DNA from: Melieria omissa
Taxonomy: Eukaryota; Arthropoda; Insecta; Diptera; Ulidiidae
Assembly (NCBI GenBank): GCA_963971225.1
Contig: CAXARI010000001.1
Location: 316,001-380,000, forward strand
DNA: 64,000 nt
Direction: 5' to 3'
The translations under genes were made by a program, and so were the position numbers. Below, piece after piece: positions 52,926 to 62,390 of the stretch. The notes below the pieces were generated by a model. That model did not search any database. It saw only the letters and a program-made list of their open reading frames with translations, and was not told the origin of the DNA. Positions within the stretch are counted from its first letter, which is position 1, and the number at the start of each line of letters is the position of its first letter.

Positions 52926-54410
52926 AAAAATCTGCGTCCCGCAGATCGTGTGAGGCTGAATGGAGCCATGTTCTAGGGTGGTAGGCTTGTGCACTTCGGG
53001 GATTCTGGCGCGAATTGTCACCTTTCTCCATATGATGTAGCAAATGGCTGCTAGGGCAAGGATCAGGATGGCATCTATGGTCGTCGAGGTATGGAGGGTT
53101 CGGCCAAGCTTGCGGAGGCGGCTTATGTTTGCCAGCCCTAACTCGTGGATATATTTCATATTCAGTTTCAAACCTATCTCTGTAACGTTTGTTAGAACGG
53201 GTGGTACTGCTTGCAGCGTCCTAGTCGTTTTGCTGGAGAACGTTTGGTTTCCAATCCACACTGTCTCGTTATTCAGTTGCACAAGGAAGGTCCCGTTTAG
53301 TTTTCGTAGCTGGTTGTCGCTTCGAATGATCCCTTCGAAGTTGGAAAGGAATATCGTATCGTAGTCAACTAGCTCCACGGTCACTTGGTTGTCTGGTTCG
53401 AAACGGCACTTCGCATTGCCGCCTTTCAGCAGTCTTGGTATGCATTCGTTTTCAGGCAACTTTACCAGGGAACTCGCCTCACAAATCGTGGAGTTGTTCG
53501 ATGAGTAGCAATCGCCGGTGAGACCATAGGTTTCGTCGTTGCTCATCAGCATTTTTTTGTACTGCAGATCTACTCGTTTCCCCTTCGCCGTTGAGGCTCT
53601 GACCAACATTAGACTATAACGGGTTTTCTTCACTTTCGGTACGGCGAGCACGTAGAGGAGCAGAGTTCCGTTCGAGTAGATAGAGGGTTTCGCGTACTGA
53701 AGCGCCTCTACTAGATTTCGGTAAGGTAGTCCGTCTTCTTCACAGATTACTCGATCTATTTCTGCTTGATCTAAGAGGTTGGTGTTGACAATACCTGCCT
53801 TGGCCATTTGTGAAGCCCTGATGATTTCGGATATCTGTTCTTTGAGCACCAGGACCTTGTGCGACATTAACGTGTCGGATCTTTCTGAGTTAATGTCCTT
53901 GCCGATAGTGTTTATGTGGGCCATGACATCATTGACCTTCCTGATTGCCTCCTCTGTTACGTTGAAGATTTTTTTGTTGATCAGGTATTGGTTGTTGTTG
54001 TTTGATACCATCTCATTTTGCTTTTGGAGGATTTCATCCCAGTCAGTAGCGTCTGGTGAGCCTGCGACCCACTTCCATGCCGCTCCGATCCAGGTTATGG
54101 AGCGTTTCATCCTGTTGCCGTCACTCAGTAATTCATTAAGGCGTAGCCTCGTCTGCTTGAGGTAGTAATCGACCAGAGATTTCGATAAATCGTCCCTCAT
54201 GGTTGACTTGGCTATTTCGAGCTTCCTTAAAGCTGCATCGAAGAAGCCGATGTCAAGAGCATGCACCAGCTTGAAGTGCCCATTCACTATCCATCCGTCG
54301 CTGTGTTGGATGACCACCAGAGGGGAGTCGTACTTAAAGATGTTAAGTGCAATTGTCCCGGAGATTATTACTACCGTGATGATGAAGTGGAATGTCGATC
54401 TAAGGTGCAT

Positions 54411-54600
54411 TTTTACCTATTTTTTATGTCTTAAATTTTCTTGTGTATATGTGTGCCTGTAATTATATTTATTCATACAATTTAAAGGGTGCCGTATGTT
54501 TTACATATACATATTTTTTGTGCCATTTTTCTTAAAAGTTTTTGTAATTCTCTATTCTTTTTTATTTGTTTTGTTTTATTTTTGTTGAAAAAAAATTTTT

Positions 54601-54639
<39 letters not shown>

Positions 54640-55101
54640 CCGCTTCCCCATATTCTATATATACATATCTTAAATCTACCAGTTTTATACTATTTTATTT
54701 TTCCTTTATCTTTGAAGCCATTAAGACATGAAGCCTTTGTGTGCCACATATTTTTTATATTTTTTACAAAAAAAAATGTTTTTATTATTATTGTTTTTTT
54801 TTTTTTTTTTTTTTTTATTTCCTATTCCCATCACCATTCTATTTAAATTTCCTGTATATATTCCGCATTGGTTTTTCTTTTTTTATTTATTGCTTTTTTT
54901 TCATAAAACCTTATTCATAAAATCTTATTTATGCTCTTCTTTGCTGTTCATAATTTCCTCTTTAAAAATTCTTCTGAATCCTTATTGTCTAGTGTTCTTG
55001 ATGTGGCTTTTACGTGCAGTTGTGTTTTATTTTGTGTGCTGGTGCGAATATGTGCTGGTGTAAGTGCTTATGTGATTGAATTTATCGCATTTTATGTTAT
55101 T
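54411..55101 (-). other. Composite pol-env spacer of errantivirus C
   Basis: 54411 to about 55010 is A-type: spacer plus the last codons of A-type integrase (complement of AAAAGCCACATCAAG). From about 55010 to 55101 it is B-type spacer. The switch lies near 55008-55012 (...GCACGTAAAAGCC...). The B-type part lacks the 163 bp found in element B between two TTTTATGTTAT copies. Confidence 0.8.
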
Positions 55102-55267
55102 TTATTTTTTTGGAGTGCAACTCTTGATATGGGCCTTGTGAATTCTTCTTCCACTTTCCGTCGTTACTGTCACCCTATTGTCTTTAGATACTATCTCTTT
55201 ACGGTACAATGGTTTGTTTTTCCCTTTTATTGTCTTGATTGCTACGAAAATTTCCTCGCCCTTCCTA
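55102..55267 (-). pseudogene. pol: 3' end of B-type integrase gene (element C)
   Basis: About 55 codons matching the C-terminal basic domain of integrase B (KGEEIFVAIKTIKGK region to the stop at 55104-55102). It is not in frame with the upstream captured ORF. The junction at 55267/55268 is inside the codons for the TYRKGEE segment of B. Confidence 0.85.
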
Positions 55268-56536
55268 ATTGCAACTGAATTCTAAACTTATTTTGTTGGT
55301 TTCGATATGGTATTTAATATAAACGGCGTCCCCTCCTGTTAATTGCAGCAGTTGCCAAAGGCGTTCCGCTGAACTCAATTTATTTTCGAAGTTCTTCTTC
55401 TCCACTCCCGTTGAGTAGAGTTGATGGAGCGCTTCGTAGCGTTCGATCTGCCTTTCTATGGCCCTCGTATTTAATTTTTTAACCGGACGTTTGCCAAATG
55501 TCTTATCGGGGCCTTGAACAGGCAACCGAGACCTCGAACCAGGTCGATGACAACGTGCCGTTTCACGTTCGGGATCGGAACGAAAACTTCTGTTATTGGC
55601 TTTTAGGGAACCGTCTACTATGGGTTTGCGAGTTGTATCACCAACCGGTGCATAGTTTCCACTAGGAGTTGGGTAAGATGACATTGCAAACGATGTTTCT
55701 GGATAGCACTGATTGAAATTGTACATTTTCGGAGTCGGCTGCTGATAACGTAACTCTGGGACAGGGTGATGTTGTCGGCTGAACTGTTGAGGATCATGAA
55801 TTTTGTTACAAGAAGCAAAGCCTGAATGACAGGGGTGGACAGTCTCATTCAACGATTTCTGGGGAACAAGGTTATGCCTTGTTGCGACTAGCTGATCAAC
55901 GTCTCTTGAATTTATTATATGTGTAAAAGTAGGGCCATATAGTTCAGAGGCATGACGAAATGAGAATATTTTTGAAAGAATTTCGTAACGATTGATATTA
56001 AAATCACGCTCCATGCATTCATACGGCAAATCTCGGCCATGATGTTTCTCTATAGCCACAGCCAATTTTTTCAAAATTTGTAACATAACTCTCTGAGAAT
56101 CCTCTTCAGGAATTTTTCCGATATATTGTCGGCATTGCCGTATGGCAGTCGGAAAGTGGTTTTCGCAAAATTTCAGACGGTGATTGTAGCCCATCAAGTG
56201 ATCTTGCATACCAGACCCATCCGACATAAGTTCGCATAACCCACACTCAAACCTCGCATTTAAGTCACCAGAGCCTTTAAGTATTTTGATTACATACTCA
56301 ACGCCTATCAGTCCCAATATTTTGTCATCACTTCGCTTATAACTAAATGTTTTTGTTGCAAACGTTGGTTGGACTATTTTGCGCATCCGGGAATGGGAGG
56401 AGCGGTTTTTATTTTTGGTAACCGTCGCTACACTTACAGTATTTGCTTGAAAGCGCGATTTCTCTGTGGTGTCTAATAACTCATATTTAGGTAGCATATC
56501 TCTGCAGGGGGTATGCTCTGTGCCGTGAATTAGCAT
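55265..56536 (-). CDS. Zinc-finger ORF of apparent host origin carried by errantivirus C
   Basis: 423 codons from the ATG at 56536, no introns, unrelated to any Gag, Pol or Env part. A U1/matrin-type finger is visible: C98-x2-C101-x11-H113-x5-H119, preceded by GLIGVEYVIKIL and followed by HFPTAIRQCRQYIG, a spacing seen in RNA-binding C2H2 proteins. Helical region about 147-205; Pro/Ser/Gln-rich disordered stretch about 225-345; basic segment RPVKKLNTRAIERQIERYEAL near 350-370 with helical C-terminus. The frame is open 20 codons upstream to a TGA, so the natural N-terminus may be missing. The TAG stop lies at the junction with viral integrase sequence. I do not recognise the parent gene; a fast-evolving host RNA-binding or germline protein is a guess. 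Confidence 0.8.
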   Translation of the reverse strand: MLIHGTEHTPCRDMLPKYELLDTTEKSRFQANTVSVATVTKNKNRSSHSRMRKIVQPTFATKTFSYKRSDDKILGLIGVEYVIKILKGSGDLNARFECGLCELMSDGSGMQDHLMGYNHRLKFCENHFPTAIRQCRQYIGKIPEEDSQRVMLQILKKLAVAIEKHHGRDLPYECMERDFNINRYEILSKIFSFRHASELYGPTFTHIINSRDVDQLVATRHNLVPQKSLNETVHPCHSGFASCNKIHDPQQFSRQHHPVPELRYQQPTPKMYNFNQCYPETSFAMSSYPTPSGNYAPVGDTTRKPIVDGSLKANNRSFRSDPERETARCHRPGSRSRLPVQGPDKTFGKRPVKKLNTRAIERQIERYEALHQLYSTGVEKKNFENKLSSAERLWQLLQLTGGDAVYIKYHIETNKISLEFSCN

Positions 56537-56607
56537 TAATTCTTCTGGGATCGCCCCAAGGCTTTTTGCCCTTTTATTTGAACTAAGTTTTTTTCATGGC
56601 TTTATTT

Positions 56608-56716
56608 TTGTTCGACCCTAGGTAGTCGTCCCTCTATATCTGGTTCAATTGGTCAATTCTGGTCAATTCGGTCGGCTGGAAGAAAAATTCACTCACCCGT
56701 TATTTTCCTGTGACTC
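56608..56716 (-). pseudogene. gag: Gag start remnant of B type (element C)
   Basis: Matches the first ~30 codons of gag B plus the adjoining leader (complement of TTCGACCCT(A/G)G, GTCGTCCCTCTATA, GGTCAATTCGGTC). The block with the gag ATG is deleted. The splice donor survives as GG|GTGAGT near 56690-56700. The captured segment joins at about 56607/56608. Confidence 0.78.
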
Positions 56717-56730
56717 TAGTCCTTGTGTTG
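56717..56730. repeat. Target-site duplication of LOA-like element, left copy
   Basis: TAGTCCTTGTGTTG (a preceding C also matches), repeated at 62275-62288. Confidence 0.93.
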
Positions 56731-57371
56731 GGGATCAGGGTTTGGATCCACAAGGCAAAGCACCTGACTGCACGGATGTAGACGTGGTCCACATCTTCGG
56801 CTGCGATCCTTGTGGGTACCAGGCCAAGTGGACTCAACGCCTTCACGAAGGTTGCTTCTGGTGACCGGGCGGTCCCCGGGCGGCTGTTGAAGCTTGTCTT
56901 CTCAGCTGGCGAAGTTTGAGCTGCGGAAATCCAGGAGCGTCTGACCCACAGTGGGCGGCTCCCTGGTCAGCGTCTGATCTCCATGTTAGGAGCGGCTGTT
57001 TCTTATCATCTTTTGGTGGCGTGATAGATGTCAAAGAAACGCCACAGGGGAAGGCGACCCCCTTCATCAAAACCATTCTGGAGGGCTCCCATAAGGACTC
57101 TTTTACGGTGCAGGGAGTCGGATCCCCAGTACCGGCGGTAGACAGTGGGCGAGCGGGCTGTCTGGCGTCGTCATCCAACGACCGCTTAGGCTGTGCAGCG
57201 GGACCCCAGGCTGTGCAGTCTACAAATGCTACTGGGAAGCAGGAGGCGCCCAAACCTGCATTAAGCAGGCAAAAGGCGCAGGAGTCCACAGCACAGGATG
57301 GTCCCTCACTTTCGGGGGTGGTGCCTCAGCTCCGGGGCCTTCGACTCGACGCTGCTATAGAGGGGGAATCT

Positions 57372-58571
57372 ATGATTCTCTCGCAAAGTAGCGGCGCCGG
57401 GTCGGTGGACTCTGAGGCGGAGGCGGCACTCCTGGAGGAGGGAGACCGACCTGCGGCCACTGGCTCCATTCCTGGTATCTTACCGGCGGGGGAACGCAAG
57501 GCGAGCAGTGCTGCGAAGAAAGCCAGAAATGGCTACCGGCGCTCTCTTGCGTTTCTCCGCAGAGTGAGCAAAGAGCCTGGATCCTTGTCCGATAAGGAGA
57601 AGGATCTGGTAAGGAAGCACCAGAAGATCGTGGCTAGATTCGAAAAGAAACAGGCGGCGATTTCTGGTGCAAAATGCACGGCCGTTGCAGCAACGCCTGG
57701 TGACAGTGCCACGGCTGCATGGCCCACCGAAGGTGCAGTGGAGGCGGAAAAGCCTAGAAACAAGGCCACATCCTCCGTCACTGCACGGATGGGAGTAAAG
57801 ACGGGGACGGCAAAGCCTGGAAACAGTGCTGCGGTCGCCCCGTCAAATGAGACTGGTCAGAGACCCACCACCTCTTCAAGGCCCACTTCCACCACGGTGG
57901 AAAAGGCCGTAAAAAGGGGAAGATCGGGTGACGATCAGCCGACAGGGGAGGGGAAAAAGCTGAAGCCCTCAGCTAGCTTCTCTTCCCCACAGGAGTTGCA
58001 GATAGCCGTGGTGGACCGGAGCGATCCTGATGGGAAAATTCGCCCGGAAAACTGGCTTTCTGTAGAGGCGCGCATTCTGCGAGCGATGCTCGAGGCGGCT
58101 GACGGCGAAATTGACTTCGACGGCGCTGGCTGGCAGAAGGGTGTCAAAATCGTCGGTTGTGGCAACAAGGAGTCCCTCAACTTCTTGGTGCGCACTATCG
58201 GCGGTCTTGAGCCCCTCTGGCAGGGGGCGAAACTCGAGGTCATACCCCGTGACCGTCTGCCACTCCGGCCTATCGTCACACTGTGGGTCCCCCCTCCAGT
58301 TATGGAGGACGCCGACACGGTGAAGCTGATTGGCCGGCAGAATAGTGGCCTGAACACAGGAGAGTGGAGAATTGTATCCTCCACTACTTGTAAAAATGAG
58401 GCGGGCAAGGACATCGTGATCGCGGTAGATCAATCGTCCTTTGCCCATCTGCGGGACTCCCTGGGAGTTGTTAAGTTCGGTTTGGGTTCCCTCAAAGCTC
58501 GCTTCCCTAACAAGGAGCGCGCCACACAAGGGAAGGCTGAAGGTAGTGCAGATAAACCTGCACCACTCTAA
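57372..58571 (+). CDS. ORF1p of LOA-like element
   Basis: Frame open from about 56916 but without ATG before 57372, which gives 399 codons (MILSQSSGAGSVDSEAEAALL). The first half is Ala/Lys/Thr-rich and probably disordered, with a basic helical segment (KKARNGYRRSLAFLRRVSKE). The C-terminal ~170 residues form a conserved-looking domain (LQIAVVDRSDPDGKIRPENW, WQKGVKIVGCGNKESLNFL) resembling the DUF4780-type domain of insect retroelement proteins (from memory, unverified). No CCHC knuckle was seen in ORF1. Probably an RNA-binding particle protein. The end overlaps ORF2 by 131 nt or more. Confidence 0.8.
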   Translation: MILSQSSGAGSVDSEAEAALLEEGDRPAATGSIPGILPAGERKASSAAKKARNGYRRSLAFLRRVSKEPGSLSDKEKDLVRKHQKIVARFEKKQAAISGAKCTAVAATPGDSATAAWPTEGAVEAEKPRNKATSSVTARMGVKTGTAKPGNSAAVAPSNETGQRPTTSSRPTSTTVEKAVKRGRSGDDQPTGEGKKLKPSASFSSPQELQIAVVDRSDPDGKIRPENWLSVEARILRAMLEAADGEIDFDGAGWQKGVKIVGCGNKESLNFLVRTIGGLEPLWQGAKLEVIPRDRLPLRPIVTLWVPPPVMEDADTVKLIGRQNSGLNTGEWRIVSSTTCKNEAGKDIVIAVDQSSFAHLRDSLGVVKFGLGSLKARFPNKERATQGKAEGSADKPAPL

Positions 58572-61500
58572 AGCCGCCACCCACGACCTTATGCAGTTCC
58601 TTGAGGAGACTGGAGTTGACTTGGCTCTAATTCAGGAACCCTGGATCGTAGGAAACAGGGTTTGTGGGTTAGATTCAGGTCAATTTAGATTGCTTCATTC
58701 ACGCGGTGAAGGTAAGATACGAGCCTGTATTGTATACAGAAGGTGCATTAATTTGTTTCTTTTGTCTCATTACAGTACTGGTGACCTGTGTGTGGCTGCA
58801 TGCGAACGACGCGATGGGCGAGACCTGATCCTGTCGTCCGCATACATGCCATTCGAAGGGGAGGAACCACCGCCGAAGGAAGTCCGGGACCTTGCTGCGC
58901 ACGCCCGATCACGGAGGCTCGACCTTATCATCGGGTGTGATGCCAATGCACACCACATGCTGTGGGGAAGTTCCGACACCAACAGTAGGGGTGAGTCAAT
59001 TTTTGAGTTTCTTCTAGGCTCTAACCTTGTGCTGTGCAATAGAGGCAATACGCCGACTTTCCACAATAGGGTTAGGGAGGAAGTCATAGATATTACCTTA
59101 GTTACCGACTCCAACACTATCTCCGTGGTCGACTGGAAAGTACTGACGGAATGTTCGTTCTCGGACCACAACCGTATAGTCTTTTCAGTGGCCATAGAGG
59201 TTGGATGTCCACAAACTTATAGGAATCCGAGAAAGACTAACTGGCCCAAATTCAGTGCACTAGTTTCTCAGAAACTGGCATCGCGCAAAGCGATCGCTAC
59301 ATTCGAGAGAAACAACATTGACAGGTCAGTTGGTCTTCTAACGAAAGTGCTTAACAAGTCTTTTAATGAATCTTGTCCTAAAAGTCGAGCTCCACGGAAA
59401 ACCAACGCGGTGTGGTGGACCCCAGAGCTAAGACAACTTAGAACAGATACCAGACGTCTCTTCAATAAGGCTAAACTTAGCCGAACTGAAGAAGACTGGG
59501 GAGCCTACAAGGCTAGCTTTAATAAGTTTAAGAAGACTATTAGGGCGGCCAAGCGGGATAATTGGAGGAAGTACTGTGAATCCCTCGACAATGTCAACGA
59601 GGCCGCCAGACTTCGCAAGGTGCTAGCCGGGGCATCACATACCCCTAGCAGCATTAGGAAGTCTGACGGCTCGTGGACAGAATCGAGGGAGGAGCTTCTA
59701 GAGACTCTCATGAACACCCACTTTCCCGGTTGCACGAGTGTTGTTGAGACGACCACGCCTCATAGACAGCACTCGTCACGACCGGATGCTTTTGTTCGGG
59801 GGATTATCGATGAGGTCAAAGTGGCATGGGCGATAGACACCTTCAACCCGTACAAATCTCCGGGTCCCGATGGTGTCATTCCGGCTATGCTGCAATGGTC
59901 TAAGGAGGCAGTGGTCAAAGTCTTGGTGCGAATCTTTCGGGAATCTCTCCAACAGGGCTATGTACCGCGCGCCTGGAAAGAGGTTAAGATGGTGTTCATC
60001 CCCAAGGCGGGGAAGTCAAACCACATCACTGCAAAAGACTACAGACCGATCAGCCTGTCATCGTTCTTTCTTAAGACCTTGGAGAGGCTGGTGGATGTCT
60101 ATGTCAGGGGAGTGGCACAGTCCAGGGGACTCTGCAGGACGCAACATGCGTATTGCAGGGGAAAATCTGTAGACAGCGCCTTACATGAGGTCGTTCAGAC
60201 GATCGAAAAATCGCTGAGCGTCAAGGAGTATACGTTAGCCGCTTTCCTCGATATTGAGGGGGCCTTTAATAACGTCACTCTAGAGGCAATAATCAGTGCA
60301 CTTAGAAAATTCGAAGTGGACGAGAAAGTGGTAAGGTGGACCAGCGATATGCTTAGTAGCAGAAGGGTTCACTCCAGCCTAGGCTCGTGCTCGGTGAGGA
60401 GGTTAACCACAAGGGGCACACCTCAGGGGGGCGTCCTTTCGCCTCTGCTGTGGCTGCTTGTGATAAACAACATCCTCGAGATCTTCGAATCCAGGAGGCT
60501 GCGAGTAGTAGCATATGCGGACGACGTCACTATCCTGATCCCTGGAAAATTTCTTTCCACCATCAGTGATCTCATGGAGTCTGCTTTAGGAGAACTCTCT
60601 AGGTGGGCAGAGCATAACGGTCTAGGAGTTAACCCCTCAAAGACGGTTATGGTACTGTTCACCCGGAGATACAAGATACCGGAGTTTAGGCTGCCGAAAC
60701 TCAGCGGCATCACTATCACCCTCTCACCCGAGGTGAAATACCTTGGCACCACACTCGACTCCAAGCTTTCTTGGAGACGCAACGTGGAAGAGCGGGTGAA
60801 GAAGAGCCTGAATGCCTTCTACGTCTGTCAGAAGGCCTTCGGGAAAAAGTGGGGATTGCGGCCGGGCATTGTCCACTGGATGTATACAGCGATCATTCGG
60901 CCGATCTTATGTTACGGAGCCATTGTCTGGTGGCCGGCCACGGACACCAGGTCCTTGGCGACGCAACTGATGAAGGTGCAGAGACTGGCGGCTATGGGAA
61001 TAGCAGGAACCGTCAAAAGCACCCCCCAGGCAGGCCTAGAGATGATTCTACATCTCCACCCAATAGAGCAGTTCATTAAGTGCTGTGCTGCTAAAGGCGC
61101 TCTCAGGCTGAGAGAGGCCAACTTGTGGAAAGAGCACGCTTATGGACACTCTGGGATCCTAAGGTCATTTACGAGGCCAGGTACGGAACATCAATTAGAT
61201 TCCTGCACGGACTATCTGATTCCATACCTGGATTTTGATTCGCGCGCACTTACCTCCTTTCCCTCAAGGGAAGAATGGGGACTTACAAGTGTGATAAGAG
61301 ACGCCTCCATCACCATATTCACAGATGGTTCTAAGATGGAGGAAGGTACAGGAGCTGGTCTCCACTCAGATGCACTAGGGGCTCAACGGTCTTTCAGACT
61401 CCCGGACCTCTGTAGCATCTTTCAGGCGGAGATTTATGCAATCTGGAAAGCTGCTGAATTAATCCGCGACAGCGGATTATCACCCACGGATATCACAATC

Positions 61501-62154
61501 TGTGTGGATAGTCAGGCAGCCCTTAAAGCGCTGGAATCAGCGACTGTGAAATCAAAGGTAGTGCAGAGTTGTCGCAGTGCACTTCGCGGCATCGGACATC
61601 ACCGAGTCACTCTCTGCTGGGTTCCGGGCCACTCTGGAGTGGCAGGAAACGAGGCAGCGGATGAGATGGCAAGAAAGGGGGTCGCCCTGCCTCTCACCGA
61701 AGTGGATAACTCTGTGCTCCTTCCGATATCTGCCCTGTATTTGCGTATTGACAGGTTGAGCAAAACTTACATCGAGTCCTCATGGCGGAGCAGAACTGAT
61801 TGCAGTACCTGCCGGGCAATATGGCCTTCCCTTTCCGTGAGGAAAACGCGATATGTACTGTCCCTGAGTCGAACCTCTATTAGGCAGCTTGTTGGAGTCA
61901 TCACTGGACACTGCGCCATTGGATCTATGCTGGTCAAATGGTGCCTCTCGTCCAGTGATGTCTGCAGAAGCTGTGGAGATGAGGAAGAAGTGGAAACGAT
62001 CCAACACTACCTGTGCCACTGCCCGGCTCTGCAGGAACGCCGACTCCGTACCTTGGGGTCAAGGTTCCTGGTAGACTTGGCCTGCGCAGCAGTAGTTGAA
62101 ATATCGGATCTACTCTCCTTCATCAAGAGGTCGAACTGGTTTGCCCCGAGCTGA
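58441..62154 (+). CDS. ORF2p of LOA-like element: endonuclease, RT, RNase H
   Basis: About 1,237 codons in the +1 frame relative to ORF1. The endonuclease begins (VVQINLHHSKAATHDL) before the first useful ATG, so translation probably comes by frameshifting or termination-reinitiation from ORF1. Endonuclease motifs IQEPWI, GCDANAHHMLWGS, SDHNRIV; RT KDYRPISLSS, LDIEGAFNNV, RGTPQGGVLSPLL, catalytic AYADDVTIL; RNase H FTDGSKMEEG, FQAEIYAIWKA, CVDSQAALKAL, WVPGHSGVAGNEAADEMA; C-terminal CRSCGDEEEVETIQHYLCHC zinc motif. No stops or shifts, so it is potentially active. Confidence 0.92.
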   Translation: MPICGTPWELLSSVWVPSKLASLTRSAPHKGRLKVVQINLHHSKAATHDLMQFLEETGVDLALIQEPWIVGNRVCGLDSGQFRLLHSRGEGKIRACIVYRRCINLFLLSHYSTGDLCVAACERRDGRDLILSSAYMPFEGEEPPPKEVRDLAAHARSRRLDLIIGCDANAHHMLWGSSDTNSRGESIFEFLLGSNLVLCNRGNTPTFHNRVREEVIDITLVTDSNTISVVDWKVLTECSFSDHNRIVFSVAIEVGCPQTYRNPRKTNWPKFSALVSQKLASRKAIATFERNNIDRSVGLLTKVLNKSFNESCPKSRAPRKTNAVWWTPELRQLRTDTRRLFNKAKLSRTEEDWGAYKASFNKFKKTIRAAKRDNWRKYCESLDNVNEAARLRKVLAGASHTPSSIRKSDGSWTESREELLETLMNTHFPGCTSVVETTTPHRQHSSRPDAFVRGIIDEVKVAWAIDTFNPYKSPGPDGVIPAMLQWSKEAVVKVLVRIFRESLQQGYVPRAWKEVKMVFIPKAGKSNHITAKDYRPISLSSFFLKTLERLVDVYVRGVAQSRGLCRTQHAYCRGKSVDSALHEVVQTIEKSLSVKEYTLAAFLDIEGAFNNVTLEAIISALRKFEVDEKVVRWTSDMLSSRRVHSSLGSCSVRRLTTRGTPQGGVLSPLLWLLVINNILEIFESRRLRVVAYADDVTILIPGKFLSTISDLMESALGELSRWAEHNGLGVNPSKTVMVLFTRRYKIPEFRLPKLSGITITLSPEVKYLGTTLDSKLSWRRNVEERVKKSLNAFYVCQKAFGKKWGLRPGIVHWMYTAIIRPILCYGAIVWWPATDTRSLATQLMKVQRLAAMGIAGTVKSTPQAGLEMILHLHPIEQFIKCCAAKGALRLREANLWKEHAYGHSGILRSFTRPGTEHQLDSCTDYLIPYLDFDSRALTSFPSREEWGLTSVIRDASITIFTDGSKMEEGTGAGLHSDALGAQRSFRLPDLCSIFQAEIYAIWKAAELIRDSGLSPTDITICVDSQAALKALESATVKSKVVQSCRSALRGIGHHRVTLCWVPGHSGVAGNEAADEMARKGVALPLTEVDNSVLLPISALYLRIDRLSKTYIESSWRSRTDCSTCRAIWPSLSVRKTRYVLSLSRTSIRQLVGVITGHCAIGSMLVKWCLSSSDVCRSCGDEEEVETIQHYLCHCPALQERRLRTLGSRFLVDLACAAVVEISDLLSFIKRSNWFAPS

Positions 62155-62253
62155 GAGCCACTGGTTAGCTCCGGAATCTTCCATGAAGGGATTCACAATG
62201 GGCCATTTTGGCCTACGAGTGGAAGTGCTGCCCTTGGGACGCACACACCCTTC

Positions 62254-62274
62254 CCTACCTAACCTAACCTAACC
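62254..62274 (+). repeat. (CCTAA)n-like 3' terminus of the LOA-like element
   Basis: CCTA then three CCTAA units and a final CC before the target duplication. The unit equals the complement of the common insect telomere repeat TTAGG, but here it is the tail of a retroelement. Confidence 0.85.
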
Positions 62275-62390
62275 TAGTCCTTGTGTTGCCTCCGTATATA
62301 TCCTTTTACTAGCACTTGGCACTCACTTCGCACTTACTTTGCACGCACTGCACCCTTTTCAATGATTAGTATTTTTTTATTTCTATTTTT
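62275..62390 (-). other. B-type inner leader in errantivirus C
   Basis: Starts with the right target duplication (62275-62288) and matches the leader of B (28271-28385) with one clear substitution (CACCCTTTT for CACACTTTT). At about 62389 it changes to A-type leader. Confidence 0.83.

Larger units (their letters stand above)
56731..62274 (+). mobile_element. Full-length LOA-like non-LTR retrotransposon
   Basis: About 5.54 kb between perfect 14-15-bp duplications of B-type leader sequence. Two long overlapping ORFs, GC-rich compared with its surroundings. No poly-A: the 3' end is CCTACCTAACCTAACCTAACC. Overlapping ORFs plus RNase H after RT fit the LOA (or R1-related) groups of flies; the clade is inferred. 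It lies antisense to element C and inserted after C was formed. Confidence 0.88.

Noticed and set aside
55265..56536. Zinc-finger ORF as a normal single-copy host gene in place
   Set aside because: Both sides are errantiviral gag and integrase remnants within two identical LTRs, and the ORF is sense to the element, so in-place origin is unlikely.
62254..62274. True telomere tract
   Set aside because: Only about four units, between a retroelement 3' end and its target duplication.
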